NCBI RefSeq assembly: GCF_004854025.1
Contig: NZ_STGM01000007.1
Coordinates: forward strand, 1 to 64,000
Source of the DNA: Microbacterium hydrothermale
GTDB taxonomy: Bacteria > Actinomycetota > Actinomycetes > Actinomycetales > Microbacteriaceae
Length of the DNA: 64,000 bases
Direction of reading: 5' to 3'
Shown here: one piece after another, positions 25,362 through 33,931 of the stretch
How the letters are laid out: the number at the start of each line of letters is the position of its first letter
Numbering within the stretch: position 1 is the stretch's first letter
Notes under the pieces: model-generated
Database searches by the model: none
Seen by the model: only the letters and a program-made list of their open reading frames with translations
What the model was told of the DNA's origin: nothing
Translations under genes and position numbers: made by a program

Positions 25362-26597
25362 ATGAGCGAGTACGACGTCGTCGTGGTGGGAGCGGGGCTC
25401 GCGGGACTCCGCGCCGCGACCCGCCTGGCCGAAGCCGGACGCGATGTCGTGGTGGTCGAGGCGAACGACGCCGTCGGCGGCCGCGAGCGCACCGACGTCG
25501 TCGACGGATTCCGGCTCGACCTCGGCTTCCACGTGCTCAACCCGGCGTACCCGGCCGTCCGGCGCTGGGTCGACGTCGACGCCCTCGCCCTGCGGTGCTT
25601 CCCCGTCGCGGTCGGGGTGCGACTCGACGATCGCCTCGCGCGACTGGCGCATCCGCTGCGGCATCCGGGATCGATCCCCGCGACGCTGACGAGCGGACTC
25701 GTGCGTCCCGCCGATCTCGCCGCGTTGATCCGATGGGCCGCGCCGACGGTGCTCAGCGCCCGAGCGGCCACGCGAGGCCGCGATCTCCCGCTCGACGAGG
25801 GCTGGGACCGCGCCGGCCTGCGCGGACCCCTCCGCGAGGCGGTGCTCGAGCCCTTCCTCGCCGGGGTGCTCGCCGACGACCGGCAGGCGACCTCCGACGC
25901 CTTCGTGCGCCTGCTCGTCCGCAGCTTCGCGCTCGGGCGTCCGGGCGTCCCCGCCGCGGGGATCGGCGCCCTGCCCGCGCAGCTCGCCGACACCGCGCGG
26001 CGCGCGGGTGTCGGCATCCGTCTCGGTCATCGCGTCGTGTCGACCCGTCGGCGCGCGCACGGCTGGCACGTCGGGATCGACGGGCAGGATGCCGTGACCG
26101 CACGCTCGGTCATCGTGGCGACGGGCCTCGACCCCGCTCTCGGCGTTCCGCTCCCCCGCCCGCGCGGCCTTCAGACGTGGTGGTTCGCCGCCGAAGAAGC
26201 CCCCTCGGGCGATGCCGCACTGCGCGTGGACGGGCGTCGTCGCGGACCGATCGTGAACACCGCGGTCATGACCAATACCGCCCCCACGTACGCTCCGCGC
26301 GGGCACCACCTCATCCAGGCCACGTGCGTCATGCCCACCGCCGCCACGGAGGACGAGGTGCGGCGCCAGCTCGGCGAGGTGTGGCAGGCCGATACCCGGC
26401 CGTGGCGCCTGCTCCGGCGCGATGACATCGCCCACGCTCTGCCCGCCCAGGACCCGCCCCTGCGGCTGCGCCGCCCCGTGCGCCTCGACGACGGCCGCTA
26501 CCTCGCGGGAGACCACCGCGACACCGCGTCGATCCAGGGCGCACTGGTGTCGGGGCAGCGCGCCGCCGAGGCGGTGCTGTCCGACCTCGCGCGCTGA
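25362..26597 (+). CDS. FAD-dependent amine-oxidase/phytoene-desaturase-like oxidoreductase
   Basis: A 411-residue flavoprotein. The N-terminal dinucleotide-binding motif is VVVVGAGLAGLRAATRLAEAG, followed by VVEANDAVGGRERT, the signature of the amine-oxidase/carotenoid-desaturase superfamily. The C-terminal GRYLAGDHRDTASIQGALVSG completes the FAD site. It appears to be a single-gene unit with a leaderless promoter. The substrate cannot be told; NAD(P)-independent desaturation or oxidation is the family theme. Confidence 0.88.
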   Translation: MSEYDVVVVGAGLAGLRAATRLAEAGRDVVVVEANDAVGGRERTDVVDGFRLDLGFHVLNPAYPAVRRWVDVDALALRCFPVAVGVRLDDRLARLAHPLRHPGSIPATLTSGLVRPADLAALIRWAAPTVLSARAATRGRDLPLDEGWDRAGLRGPLREAVLEPFLAGVLADDRQATSDAFVRLLVRSFALGRPGVPAAGIGALPAQLADTARRAGVGIRLGHRVVSTRRRAHGWHVGIDGQDAVTARSVIVATGLDPALGVPLPRPRGLQTWWFAAEEAPSGDAALRVDGRRRGPIVNTAVMTNTAPTYAPRGHHLIQATCVMPTAATEDEVRRQLGEVWQADTRPWRLLRRDDIAHALPAQDPPLRLRRPVRLDDGRYLAGDHRDTASIQGALVSGQRAAEAVLSDLAR

Positions 26598-26699
26598 CCC
26601 GGGCCCGGCCTCGGGGCGGATCCCGGCGTTCGGGGCGTGGTTTTCCCGCCCCGTTCGGCGGAACGCGCCCCCAACCCGACGGACCCCGCCGAACCCCCG

Positions 26700-27200
26700 C
26701 TACGCCCGCGCGGCGAGGGCCGTCAGCGCCTCGCCCGTCACGCGCCGCGTCGTCCACTCCTCCATCGCCTCGGCGCCGAGGGCGCGGTAGAAGCCGATCG
26801 CGGGCTCGTTCCAGTCGAGCACCGTCCACTCCAGCCGCGAATAGCCCTTCTCGACGCACTCCGCGGCGAGCGCGGCCAGCAGCGCCACGCCGTAGCCGCG
26901 GGAGCGGTACTGCTCGTGCACGTACAGGTCTTCGAGCCAGATCCCGTGACGACCGGTCCACGTCGAGTAGGTGAGGAACCAGATCGCGATCGCGCGGATC
27001 TCGCCGTCTCCCCCGTCGACGACGAACGCGAACGCGCGGGGGTCCTCGCCGAAGAGCGTGGCCGTGAGCATGTCGACGGTGTTGTCGACGGCATCCGGCT
27101 CCTTCTCGTAGTCGGCGAGCGCCTGGATGCATGCGAGGATGCCGGCCTCGTCGCCGGGACGGGCCCGGCGCAGCACGGCGCCGTCGGTGAGTTCGGTCAT
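26700..27200 (-). CDS. GNAT-family N-acetyltransferase
   Basis: A 166-residue acetyl-CoA-dependent acetyltransferase of the spermidine/diamine-acetyltransferase-like branch: RRARPGDEAGILACIQALADYE at the N-terminus, YVHEQYRSRGYGVALL as the acetyl-CoA loop, then DWNEPAIGFYRALGAE. The ATG at 27200 overlaps the stop of the dipeptidase gene (ATGA), so the two are co-translated. Target amine unknown. Confidence 0.92.
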   Translation of the reverse strand: MTELTDGAVLRRARPGDEAGILACIQALADYEKEPDAVDNTVDMLTATLFGEDPRAFAFVVDGGDGEIRAIAIWFLTYSTWTGRHGIWLEDLYVHEQYRSRGYGVALLAALAAECVEKGYSRLEWTVLDWNEPAIGFYRALGAEAMEEWTTRRVTGEALTALAARA

Positions 27201-28150
27201 GGCAGGGGCTCCCAGCTCTCGAGGGCGACGCGGCGGAAGTTCCCGCCGAGCACCGCGGCGATGTCGACGTCGGTCCATCCTCGCGCGGCGAGCGCGGCGC
27301 CGAGTCCCACGAACGTCTCGGGCGGCATCCACTCCATCGGACCCCACCGGGTGTAGCTGGCGTCGTAGAGCTCCGGCATCCGCACGATCTCGTCGCGGAA
27401 GGTCTCCCAGTCGAACGAGAAGTCGGTGCTCACGCCGACGTAGTCGATGCCGAGCAGCTCGACCGCGTACTCGAGGTGGCGGATCATCGCCTCGAGGGTG
27501 GGGGTGTTGGGCCCCAGAAAGATGCCGACGCCGGTGATCCCCACGACTCCCCCGGTGGACGCCGCCGCGCGCGCCTGCTCGTCGGTGATGTTGCGGGGGT
27601 GCTCCCACACGGCGCGCATGTTCGAGTGGCTGAAGACCACCGGCCGGGTCGAGGCCGCGCACATGTCGAGGGTCGTGCGCGCGCCGACGTGCGAGCCGTC
27701 GGGCACCATGCCGCGGGCGTTCATCTCGGCGACGAGGTCGCGGCCCCACGGCGTGAGGCCGTCGTCGCGGGCGTCGAGGCAGCCGCCGCCGGCGCGGTTG
27801 GCGTGGTTGTAGGTCGGGCCGAGCGTGCGCACCCCCTGCGCGACGAGGGTGCCGACGGCGTCGAGGTCGCCGCCGAGGGGGCCGCAGTCCTCGAGGTCGA
27901 ACGCGACGGCCGTGTCACCCCGGGCCGCGATCCGGTCGATGTCGGCCACCGTCGCGGCCAGCTCGACGCCGTCGATCGCCTCGACCTGCGCGCGGAAGGA
28001 GCGCAGGAGGGATGCCGTGAGAGCGGGCGCGTGAGGCGCGTAGCCGACGTTGAGCGAGACGTAACCGCCCCCGGCGCCGCGGTAGCGCCGCAGATCGCGG
28101 AGGTCGGCGGTGTCGACGAGCTCGACGCAGGCGTGCTGATCCCAGAGCAC
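27197..28150 (-). CDS. Membrane-dipeptidase (M19)-like metallohydrolase
   Basis: A 317-residue TIM-barrel hydrolase related to renal dipeptidase. Family metal-site motifs are visible: an N-terminal WDQHACVEL (the usual H-x-D is H-x-C here), DLEDCGPLGG (bridging Glu), DGSHVG and FSHSN (His ligands) and STDFSFD near the end. Substitution of one metal-ligand Asp by Cys could change metal preference. No signal peptide, so cytosolic. It sits between the TrhO-like rhodanese gene and the acetyltransferase in a tight three-gene operon. Confidence 0.85.
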   Translation of the reverse strand: MLWDQHACVELVDTADLRDLRRYRGAGGGYVSLNVGYAPHAPALTASLLRSFRAQVEAIDGVELAATVADIDRIAARGDTAVAFDLEDCGPLGGDLDAVGTLVAQGVRTLGPTYNHANRAGGGCLDARDDGLTPWGRDLVAEMNARGMVPDGSHVGARTTLDMCAASTRPVVFSHSNMRAVWEHPRNITDEQARAAASTGGVVGITGVGIFLGPNTPTLEAMIRHLEYAVELLGIDYVGVSTDFSFDWETFRDEIVRMPELYDASYTRWGPMEWMPPETFVGLGAALAARGWTDVDIAAVLGGNFRRVALESWEPLP

Positions 28151-28151
28151 G

Positions 28152-28913
28152 TCAGGACCCGGCCCGCGCCGCGAGAGCGGGGTCGAGCGCTTCGCGCTCG
28201 TCGAACACGAAGCAGTCGCCGTCCCAGTGCGCCGCCCCCTGCTCCGCGAACCACCCGAGGATCCCGCCCTCGAGCTGGTAGGCGTCGAGACCCTCGGCGC
28301 GCAGGTGCAGCGCGGCCTTCTCGCAGCGGATGCCGCCGGTGCAGAAGCTCACCACGGTCTTGCCCTCGAGCTCGTCGCGGTGGGAGTCCGCGGCATCCGG
28401 GAACTGGGTGAAGCGCTCGATGCGCCAGTCCCGCGCCCCGGCGAAGGTGCCGTAGTCGACCTCGAAGGCGTTGCGCGTGTCGACGAGCACGACCTCGCGC
28501 CCCTCGTCGTCGGTCCCCCGGTCGAGCCAGCGGCGCAGCGTCGCCGGCGTGACGGCGGGGGCGCGACCGTCCTGGGGGCGCACCTCGGGACGATCCATGC
28601 GGATGATCTCGCTCTTCACCTTCACGAGGAGCTTGCCGAACGGCACGGTGTCCGACCAGCTTTCCTTGGTCTGCAGCGCGGCGAAGCGCGCGTCGGCGCG
28701 CAGGGCGTCGACGAATCCGCGCACGGCGCCGGCGGGTCCGGCGAGGAAGAGGTTCACGCCCTCCTCGGCGAGGAGGATGGTCCCCTTCAGCCCCGCCTCG
28801 CCCGCCCGGGCGCGGAGCACGTCGCGCAGACCCGCGGGGTCGTCGATGCGCGTGAACAGGTACGCCGCGACGTTGAGCACGGCGGCAGGAACGGGCGCGG
28901 GCGCAGTCGACAT
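28152..28913 (-). CDS. trhO: TrhO/UPF0176-type rhodanese-related protein
   Basis: A 253-residue protein like TrhO, which makes 5-hydroxyuridine in tRNA. An N-terminal acylphosphatase-like domain (about 15-110, with GTILLAEEGVN) precedes a rhodanese domain (about 130-230) with VDTRNAFEVDYGTF and the active-site FCTGGIRCEKA. The short C-terminus has a Cys in WDGDCFVFDE. ATG 28913 is preferred because TATCGT lies exactly 7 bases upstream (leaderless); GTG 28922 would lie inside that promoter spacing. First gene of the operon with the M19-like and GNAT genes. Confidence 0.88.
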   Translation of the reverse strand: MSTAPAPVPAAVLNVAAYLFTRIDDPAGLRDVLRARAGEAGLKGTILLAEEGVNLFLAGPAGAVRGFVDALRADARFAALQTKESWSDTVPFGKLLVKVKSEIIRMDRPEVRPQDGRAPAVTPATLRRWLDRGTDDEGREVVLVDTRNAFEVDYGTFAGARDWRIERFTQFPDAADSHRDELEGKTVVSFCTGGIRCEKAALHLRAEGLDAYQLEGGILGWFAEQGAAHWDGDCFVFDEREALDPALAARAGS

Positions 28914-28920
28914 GGCATCC

Positions 28921-28926
28921 ACGATA
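28921..28926 (-). promoter_or_regulatory. Leaderless -10 box for trhO
   Basis: TATCGT on the minus strand, followed by exactly GGATGCC and then ATG. The spacer is itself one copy of the abundant heptamer. Confidence 0.5.
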
Positions 28927-29024
28927 CGAAAGGTCGACGGGTCCGGCCGACGACGCAGGCGTCAAGCCGGGAAACGCGCCACCCGCATCGCCTAGCGTGG
29001 AAGCACTCGTCCCCGGGAGGAAGC

Positions 29025-29774
29025 GTGCCCCAAGGCCCCGCGTCGTCGGCCGTCACCGTCTCCGTCGTCATCCCCTGCCGCGACGACGGCGCCCACCTGC
29101 GGCGCTGTTTGCGGGCGCTCGCCGCACAGACCCTCGCGCCCACCGAGATCGTCGTCGTCGACAACGCCTCGACCGACGACAGCGCCGAGATCGCGCGGGC
29201 GGCGGGAGCGCGCGTGGTGTTCTGCGGCGAGCGCGGGATCCCCGCGGCGGCCGCGACGGGCTACGACGCCGCGACCGGGGAGCTGATCCTGCGCCTCGAC
29301 GCCGACAGCATCCCCGCCCCCGGGTGGGTCGAGAGCATGGTGGCCGCTCTCGCGGATCCGGCGGTAGATGCCGTGACCGGCGGCGCCGTGTTCCACGACG
29401 GCCCGGCACGGCGGCGCGTGGCCATGGCGCGGTTGTTCCTGGGCACCTACGCCGTCTTCGCGACCCCGGCCCTCGGGCACACTCCGCTGTGGGGGTCGAA
29501 CATGGCGTTCCGCCGCCGCGCGTGGGAGGACGTGCGCGGCGAGGTGCACCTCGACCCCGAGCTGCACGACGATCTCGACCTCGCCTACCACCTCGGTCGT
29601 CGCCACCGCATCGCGCGCGTCGCGGAGGCGCACATGCGCGTGTCGTCCCGCACGGTCGAACCGCGCCGCTTCGCGCGCTGCTTCCGCCGGGGAGCGGGAA
29701 CGGTGTTCGCGCACTGGCCCGGCGACATCCCCCCGGCCCGCTGGGTGCGTCGCGGGCTGCGGGGGCGCTCGTGA
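29025..29774 (+). CDS. Family-2 glycosyltransferase
   Basis: A 249-residue GT-A glycosyltransferase. SVVIPCRDDGAHLRRCLRAL and VDNASTDDSAEIA are the GT2 N-terminal signatures, LRLDADSIP is the D-x-D metal site and WGSNMAFRRRAWEDV with DDLDLAYHLG completes the catalytic core. No membrane helix is evident except a weak segment near residue 135, so acceptor presentation is unclear. GGGAGG lies 4 bases before the GTG start. The downstream EEP gene overlaps it by GTGA. Confidence 0.9.
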   Translation: MPQGPASSAVTVSVVIPCRDDGAHLRRCLRALAAQTLAPTEIVVVDNASTDDSAEIARAAGARVVFCGERGIPAAAATGYDAATGELILRLDADSIPAPGWVESMVAALADPAVDAVTGGAVFHDGPARRRVAMARLFLGTYAVFATPALGHTPLWGSNMAFRRRAWEDVRGEVHLDPELHDDLDLAYHLGRRHRIARVAEAHMRVSSRTVEPRRFARCFRRGAGTVFAHWPGDIPPARWVRRGLRGRS

Positions 29775-30604
29775 GCGGCATCCTGTTCCCCGATGTCGAG
29801 GCGCCCGACCTGCACGTGATGAGCTTCAACATCCGTCGGCGCTTCGATCGCGTGACCTGGCCTCCCGCCGACCGGTGGCCGACCCGCAAGCAGCGGCTGC
29901 GTACGTTCCTGAGCGCCACGCGCCCGCACCTGCTCGGCTCTCAGGAGGCCATGCCCGACCAGGCGCGCTGGGTGCGGGACTCGCTGGGCTCCTCGTACGG
30001 TTACCTCGGCGCGGGTCGTGGGAAGGACCGCGGGGGCGAGGGGACGCCCCTGTTCTACGACCGCGACCGGATCGCCGTCGACGACTGGCGGCAGGTCGCC
30101 CTCTCCGACACCCCCGACGTGCCGGGGTCGACGGGGTGGGGCAACGCGATCCCCCGCATCGCGGTGATCGCCCACCTGCGCGACCGCGCCACCGGGGCGC
30201 GCTTCACGTTCGTGAACACGCACTTCGACGCCTTCTCGCGGCGCGCGCGGCGCCGGTCGGCGACGTGGCTGCACGATCTCGTCGCCGCGCAGGACGGACC
30301 GCTGCTGTTCACCGCCGACGTCAACGCGCACGTGCGTTCGAGCGAGCTCGCCGCGATGTTCGCCGGCGGCCTGCTCGTGGACACCTGGTCGTACGCCCCC
30401 GTGCGACGCACGGCCGAGTGGGGCACGTTCAACAACTACGCGGCCCCGCGCGTCGGCGCGCGGCGCATCGACGCCCTGCTCGCGACCCCCGACGTGGGCG
30501 TGCGCGCGGTGGGCATCGACCCCCGTCCGACCGGCACGCAGTGGCCGAGCGATCACCTGCCGGTGCAGGCGGTCGTGCGCATCCCCGGCGCGACGTCGTC
30601 TTGA
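29771..30604 (+). CDS. Endonuclease/exonuclease/phosphatase-family protein
   Basis: A 277-residue cytosolic member of the EEP superfamily, which includes Mg-dependent phosphodiesterases and phosphatases. Motifs are MSFNIR (Asn), LGSQEA (metal Glu), NTHFDA (His), FTADVNAH (D-x-N) and the terminal SDHLPV (Asp-His). It overlaps the glycosyltransferase gene (GTGA), which suggests a shared glycan or glycolipid pathway. The exact substrate is unknown. Confidence 0.88.
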   Translation: MSGILFPDVEAPDLHVMSFNIRRRFDRVTWPPADRWPTRKQRLRTFLSATRPHLLGSQEAMPDQARWVRDSLGSSYGYLGAGRGKDRGGEGTPLFYDRDRIAVDDWRQVALSDTPDVPGSTGWGNAIPRIAVIAHLRDRATGARFTFVNTHFDAFSRRARRRSATWLHDLVAAQDGPLLFTADVNAHVRSSELAAMFAGGLLVDTWSYAPVRRTAEWGTFNNYAAPRVGARRIDALLATPDVGVRAVGIDPRPTGTQWPSDHLPVQAVVRIPGATSS

Positions 30605-30611
30605 GGGACGG

Positions 30612-31205
30612 ATGCCGATGATCCCCGCCCTGTACGCCAACCTCAAGCGGCCGCCGCGCACGGTGGTGGAGTGGCTCGCCGACGCGGTGCGGGCCGCGGC
30701 GATCGTGATCGTGATCGTGTCGCTGTTCACCCTTCCGTTCACGGACTTCGCCGTGCTGTCGATGTCGCTTCCGGCGGTGATGCTCTCGCGCATGATCGGG
30801 CTGCGGTCGGGGCTCGATCTCGTGACGTGCGTGACCGTGTTCGTGGCGGCCGGGAGTAACGTCATCGACCTGTACCGCGCCTGGACCGGGTGGGACCTCG
30901 TCGTGCACGCCGTGTGCACCGGCGTGCTCGCGGCGATCGCCCTCGTCCTCCTCGACGACGCGCGGGTCGTCGCGCCGAGCGGTCGGCGCCGCACGTCCGT
31001 CGTGGTCGCGACGATGGCGGGGCTCGCCCTCAGCGCCGTGTGGGAGATGGTCGAGTGGTTCGGCTATCGCTTCATCACCGACGCGATCTTCGTGACCTAC
31101 GACGACACGATCGGCGACATGATCGCGGGTGGCGCGGGCGCGCTGGCGATCGGCATCGTGGCATCCCGGTTCCGTCTGACGCGCGCGGATCGCGCCGCGC
31201 TCTAG
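30612..31205 (+). CDS. DUF2238-like integral membrane protein
   Basis: A 197-residue membrane protein with about five or six helices. The conserved part is SAVWEMVEWFGYRF and TYDDTIGDMIAGGAGA, matching the DUF2238/YjdF-type family, whose function is not established. It starts 8 bases after the EEP gene and is the last member of the glycosyltransferase-EEP-membrane trio. Confidence 0.75.
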   Translation: MPMIPALYANLKRPPRTVVEWLADAVRAAAIVIVIVSLFTLPFTDFAVLSMSLPAVMLSRMIGLRSGLDLVTCVTVFVAAGSNVIDLYRAWTGWDLVVHAVCTGVLAAIALVLLDDARVVAPSGRRRTSVVVATMAGLALSAVWEMVEWFGYRFITDAIFVTYDDTIGDMIAGGAGALAIGIVASRFRLTRADRAAL

Positions 31206-31327
31206 CCGGCGGCGGGCACGGATCGCCCGGCTCCCGCTCGCACGACGGACCGCCGGGGCCTGTCAATCCCCCGCCCGTCCCCCCGTCGCCTCGACAGCAT
31301 GGCGGGACCGACGAGAGGAACGAGTAC

Positions 31328-31543
31328 ATGTCGAAGGATCTGTCGAAGGGCGACCGCGTCAGCTGGGACACCCCGCAGGGCAAGACCCAGGGCGAGGTCG
31401 TGGAGAAGAAGACGAAGGACTTCCAGCACGACGGCCAGAAGTTCACGGCCTCCGACGACGACCCCGCCTACATCGTGAAGTCCGAGAAATCGGGCTCGAC
31501 CGCCGCGCACAAGGGATCGTCGCTGAACAAGCTGAAGAGCTGA
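31328..31543 (+). CDS. DUF2945 / TUDOR-like small protein
   Basis: A 71-residue basic, soluble protein: KGDRVSWDTPQGKTQGEVVEK then PAYIVKSEKSG and a Lys-rich end. This is the DUF2945 (hypervirulence-associated, Tudor-like) family; function unknown, possibly nucleic-acid or protein binding. AGAGG precedes the ATG. The stop codon is followed directly by the palindrome at 31554-31643. Confidence 0.85.
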   Translation: MSKDLSKGDRVSWDTPQGKTQGEVVEKKTKDFQHDGQKFTASDDDPAYIVKSEKSGSTAAHKGSSLNKLKS

Positions 31544-31553
31544 GTCCGCGGGC

Positions 31554-31643
31554 GCGGGCGAAACTCCTGACTTCCGTGCGACGGCGCGCTCTCAGCTGGG
31601 CGCACCGCCGCGAGGGAGGGGCTTTTTCAGGAGTTTCGCCCGC
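31554..31643. terminator. Bidirectional terminator-like long inverted repeat
   Basis: A perfect 17-bp inverted repeat (31554-31570 with 31627-31643) encloses 56 bases that contain a smaller imperfect hairpin (CGGCGCGC with GCGCACCG) and TTTTT at 31623-31627. It fills the gap between two convergent genes, so it can end transcription from either side. A structurally similar element is at 41632-41697. Confidence 0.65.
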
Positions 31644-31663
31644 GGCGCGGCGGGCACCGGCTG

Positions 31664-33103
31664 CTACCCGCGCGCGTCGCGCCGCTTGCGCATCTGCGCG
31701 AGCGCCAGCCCCAACCGGTGGTTGCCGGCCAGCACGTCCTCGTGGCGCTCGAGGAACTCCCAGTACGCGTCGGTGAAGACCGAGTCCTTGGCCTCTTGCG
31801 CCGACGACCACCACGACCCCATCTTCTGCAGGTACGCCCCGCCCGACACGTAGGGCTTGGTGGCGACGAACCCGCCGTCGGCGAACTGGCTCATCCCCAT
31901 GACGTTGGGCACCATGACCCAGTCGTACGCGTCGACGAACAGCGCGAGGAACCAGTCGTTCACCTGCCGCGGTGCGTACCCCTGCAGCAGGAACCAGTTG
32001 CCCAGCACCATCAACCGCTCGATGTGGTGGGCGTACCCCCACCGGTGCACCCTCTCGAGCACCGTGCGCACCGGGATCGGCAGGTCCTTCGGCATCCGCT
32101 CGCCCGAGTACCAGTACTTCTGGATCCGCTTCTCGAGGTGCAGCGCGTTGACGTGCTCGAGCTTCGGGTGCGCGCGGTACATGCCGCGCATGTACTCGCG
32201 CCAGCCGATCACCTGCCGGATGAACCCCTCGACGGATGCCAGGGGCGCCTCGGTCCGCGTGGCGGCGGCGACCACCTCCTCGACGGTGAGCAGCCCGATG
32301 TTCAGCATCGGCGAGATGATCGCGTGGAAGAGGAACGGCTCATCGGCCTTCATCGCGTCCTCGTAGCGACCGAAGTCGTGCAGGCGCTCGGCGACGAACA
32401 CCTCCAGCCAGTCGCGGGAGTCCTCCGGGGTCACCGGCAGCCAGAAGTCCGTCGCCGTACCGGGGTGCTCGGGGAAGCGCTCGTCGACCTCGGCGATCAC
32501 GGCGCGCGTGATGTCGTCGTGCTCCGGCTGCGGCAGCGCCGGGATGTCCACGCCTTTCTTCGGCAGCGGTTTGCGGTTGTCGGCGTCGAAGTTCCAGCGC
32601 CGCCCCGCGGGCTTCCCCCCGTCCATCAGGATGCCGGTGCGCCGGCGCTGCCAGTGGTAGAAGTCCTCCATGAGCGGCGTCGGATGCTCCGCGAACCAGC
32701 CGTTCACCTCCTCCTCGGGGGTGAGGAACAGGCCGTCCGGGAGCACGTCGGTGTCGACGTCGTGAGCGGCGCAGATCCGCGCGATCCGCTCGTCGACGGG
32801 ACGGTTCGGGTCGCTCATCCAGGTGAGCTCGGTCACGTGATGCGCCGCCAGCAGGCGCTCGAGGCCCGCTTTGAACGTGAGGTCGTCGTCGAGGGTGATG
32901 CGCCGCACGACCCTGCCCTCGGCCTCGAGCCGCGCTGCGGTGTGGCGCATCGCCGACACGAGCAGCACGATCTTGTGCCGGTGGTAGGGCAGCTTCGCGA
33001 AGCGGGGCGCCGACTCGATGAAGAAGAACTCCTCGACGTCGTCGTCGGCGTACGACGGGTGCTCCGCGAACTGCTGGGTCGCGAGGATCAGCGCGGCCTT
33101 CAT
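31664..33103 (-). CDS. FeS-BCP-type cryptochrome/photolyase-related protein
   Basis: A 479-residue relative of bacterial (6-4) photolyases and FeS-type cryptochromes. Recognisable are the N-terminal RHKIVLLVSAMRHTA, the FAD-site region RQVIGWREYMRGMYR, the PYVSGGAYLQKMGSWW loop and PNVMGMSQFADGG. Family members bind a [4Fe-4S] cluster through four C-terminal cysteines; here there is only one cysteine in the whole protein (in RICAAHD, N-terminal half), so the cluster is absent. DNA repair or light sensing remains possible. It is followed upstream by the DUF2256 gene, a common neighbour. Confidence 0.88.
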   Translation of the reverse strand: MKAALILATQQFAEHPSYADDDVEEFFFIESAPRFAKLPYHRHKIVLLVSAMRHTAARLEAEGRVVRRITLDDDLTFKAGLERLLAAHHVTELTWMSDPNRPVDERIARICAAHDVDTDVLPDGLFLTPEEEVNGWFAEHPTPLMEDFYHWQRRRTGILMDGGKPAGRRWNFDADNRKPLPKKGVDIPALPQPEHDDITRAVIAEVDERFPEHPGTATDFWLPVTPEDSRDWLEVFVAERLHDFGRYEDAMKADEPFLFHAIISPMLNIGLLTVEEVVAAATRTEAPLASVEGFIRQVIGWREYMRGMYRAHPKLEHVNALHLEKRIQKYWYSGERMPKDLPIPVRTVLERVHRWGYAHHIERLMVLGNWFLLQGYAPRQVNDWFLALFVDAYDWVMVPNVMGMSQFADGGFVATKPYVSGGAYLQKMGSWWSSAQEAKDSVFTDAYWEFLERHEDVLAGNHRLGLALAQMRKRRDARG

Positions 33104-33137
33104 GCCGGCTCCCCGGGGTGGACGCCCGCTCGGCGCG

Positions 33138-33296
33138 TCACGACGCGCTCCGGCGCTGCGCCGCAGCCTTCGACCGGCACCCGCGCGAGCAGTACAGCAC
33201 CTGATCCCACTGGTCGCGTCCGCTCCAGCGCTTGCGGTCGGTGAACGGGCGGCCGCAATACGCGCAGGGCTTGGAACGCACCTCGGGTCGTGACAT
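33138..33296 (-). CDS. DUF2256 zinc-ribbon-like protein
   Basis: A 52-residue protein with two Cys pairs, CAYCGRPF and YCSRGCRSK, that should bind one zinc, matching DUF2256. This family is repeatedly found fused or adjacent to FeS-type photolyase relatives, as here (34-base gap), so it is probably a partner of that protein. Start at ATG 33296 gives the conserved length. Confidence 0.85.
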   Translation of the reverse strand: MSRPEVRSKPCAYCGRPFTDRKRWSGRDQWDQVLYCSRGCRSKAAAQRRSAS

Positions 33297-33386
33297 GCCG
33301 TCATCGTCGCAAAAGCGACGTCGGGCGCCCGGGGGCTTGCGCCGGTGTCGCACAGGCCCCCGGATGCCGCGAGCTGTCGCGGATCC

Positions 33387-33878
33387 TCAGTCGGTGAGGT
33401 CGAAGGTCTTCTTCTCGCCGCCGTGCGGGCGATCGCCGGTGACCTTCGAGGTGACCAGGGCGATCGCGGTGGCGAGGCGTCCACCGGCGCTGCCCCAGTA
33501 CTCGCCGGTCAGCGCCGACACCTTCAGCAGCGTGACGCCCGGCGCCTCGGGCCCGTCGGGGAACCACGCTTCGACGCTCGTCGACCACAGCTCCTTGAGC
33601 TTCGCGAGGTCGTCGACCACCTCGGCCTCACCGGCGAGCGAGAGCCAGGTGCCGTCGGTGCTGAACGACAGCCCCACCTGGGGGTCTCGCCGCACGTGCT
33701 CGACGGCGGAGGCGTGCGTTCCCACGATGAACCAGAGGTCGCCGTCGGATTCGGTCTCCTGCACGGTCAGCGGGTGCGCGTGCAGCGCTCCGTCCTCGGC
33801 GCGGGTGGTGACCATCGCGAAGCGGAACTTCTTCAGCAGCTCGTTCAGCGTTTCGAGCTCGGTGGCGGTGGATGACAT
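33387..33878 (-). CDS. Pyridoxamine-5'-phosphate-oxidase-fold general stress protein
   Basis: A 163-residue split-barrel flavin-binding protein related to general stress protein 26: FAMVTTRAEDGALHAHPLTV, WFIVGTHASAVEHVRRDPQVGLSF and YWGSAGGRLATAI. Such proteins bind FMN or related flavins; the reaction is unknown. AAAGGGAG precedes the ATG. Confidence 0.9.
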   Translation of the reverse strand: MSSTATELETLNELLKKFRFAMVTTRAEDGALHAHPLTVQETESDGDLWFIVGTHASAVEHVRRDPQVGLSFSTDGTWLSLAGEAEVVDDLAKLKELWSTSVEAWFPDGPEAPGVTLLKVSALTGEYWGSAGGRLATAIALVTSKVTGDRPHGGEKKTFDLTD

Positions 33879-33931
33879 GGGACTCCCTTTTCCGTCGGAG
33901 ATCCCAGCCCAGCGCCTCCCCGCTCAGCGCG

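Noticed and set aside
26631..26653. Hairpin CGGGGCG-CGCCCCG between the FAD oxidoreductase and GNAT genes
   Set aside because: A 7-bp stem of pure GC is expected by chance in such sequence; there is a T-run only in the loop, so I do not list it as a terminator.
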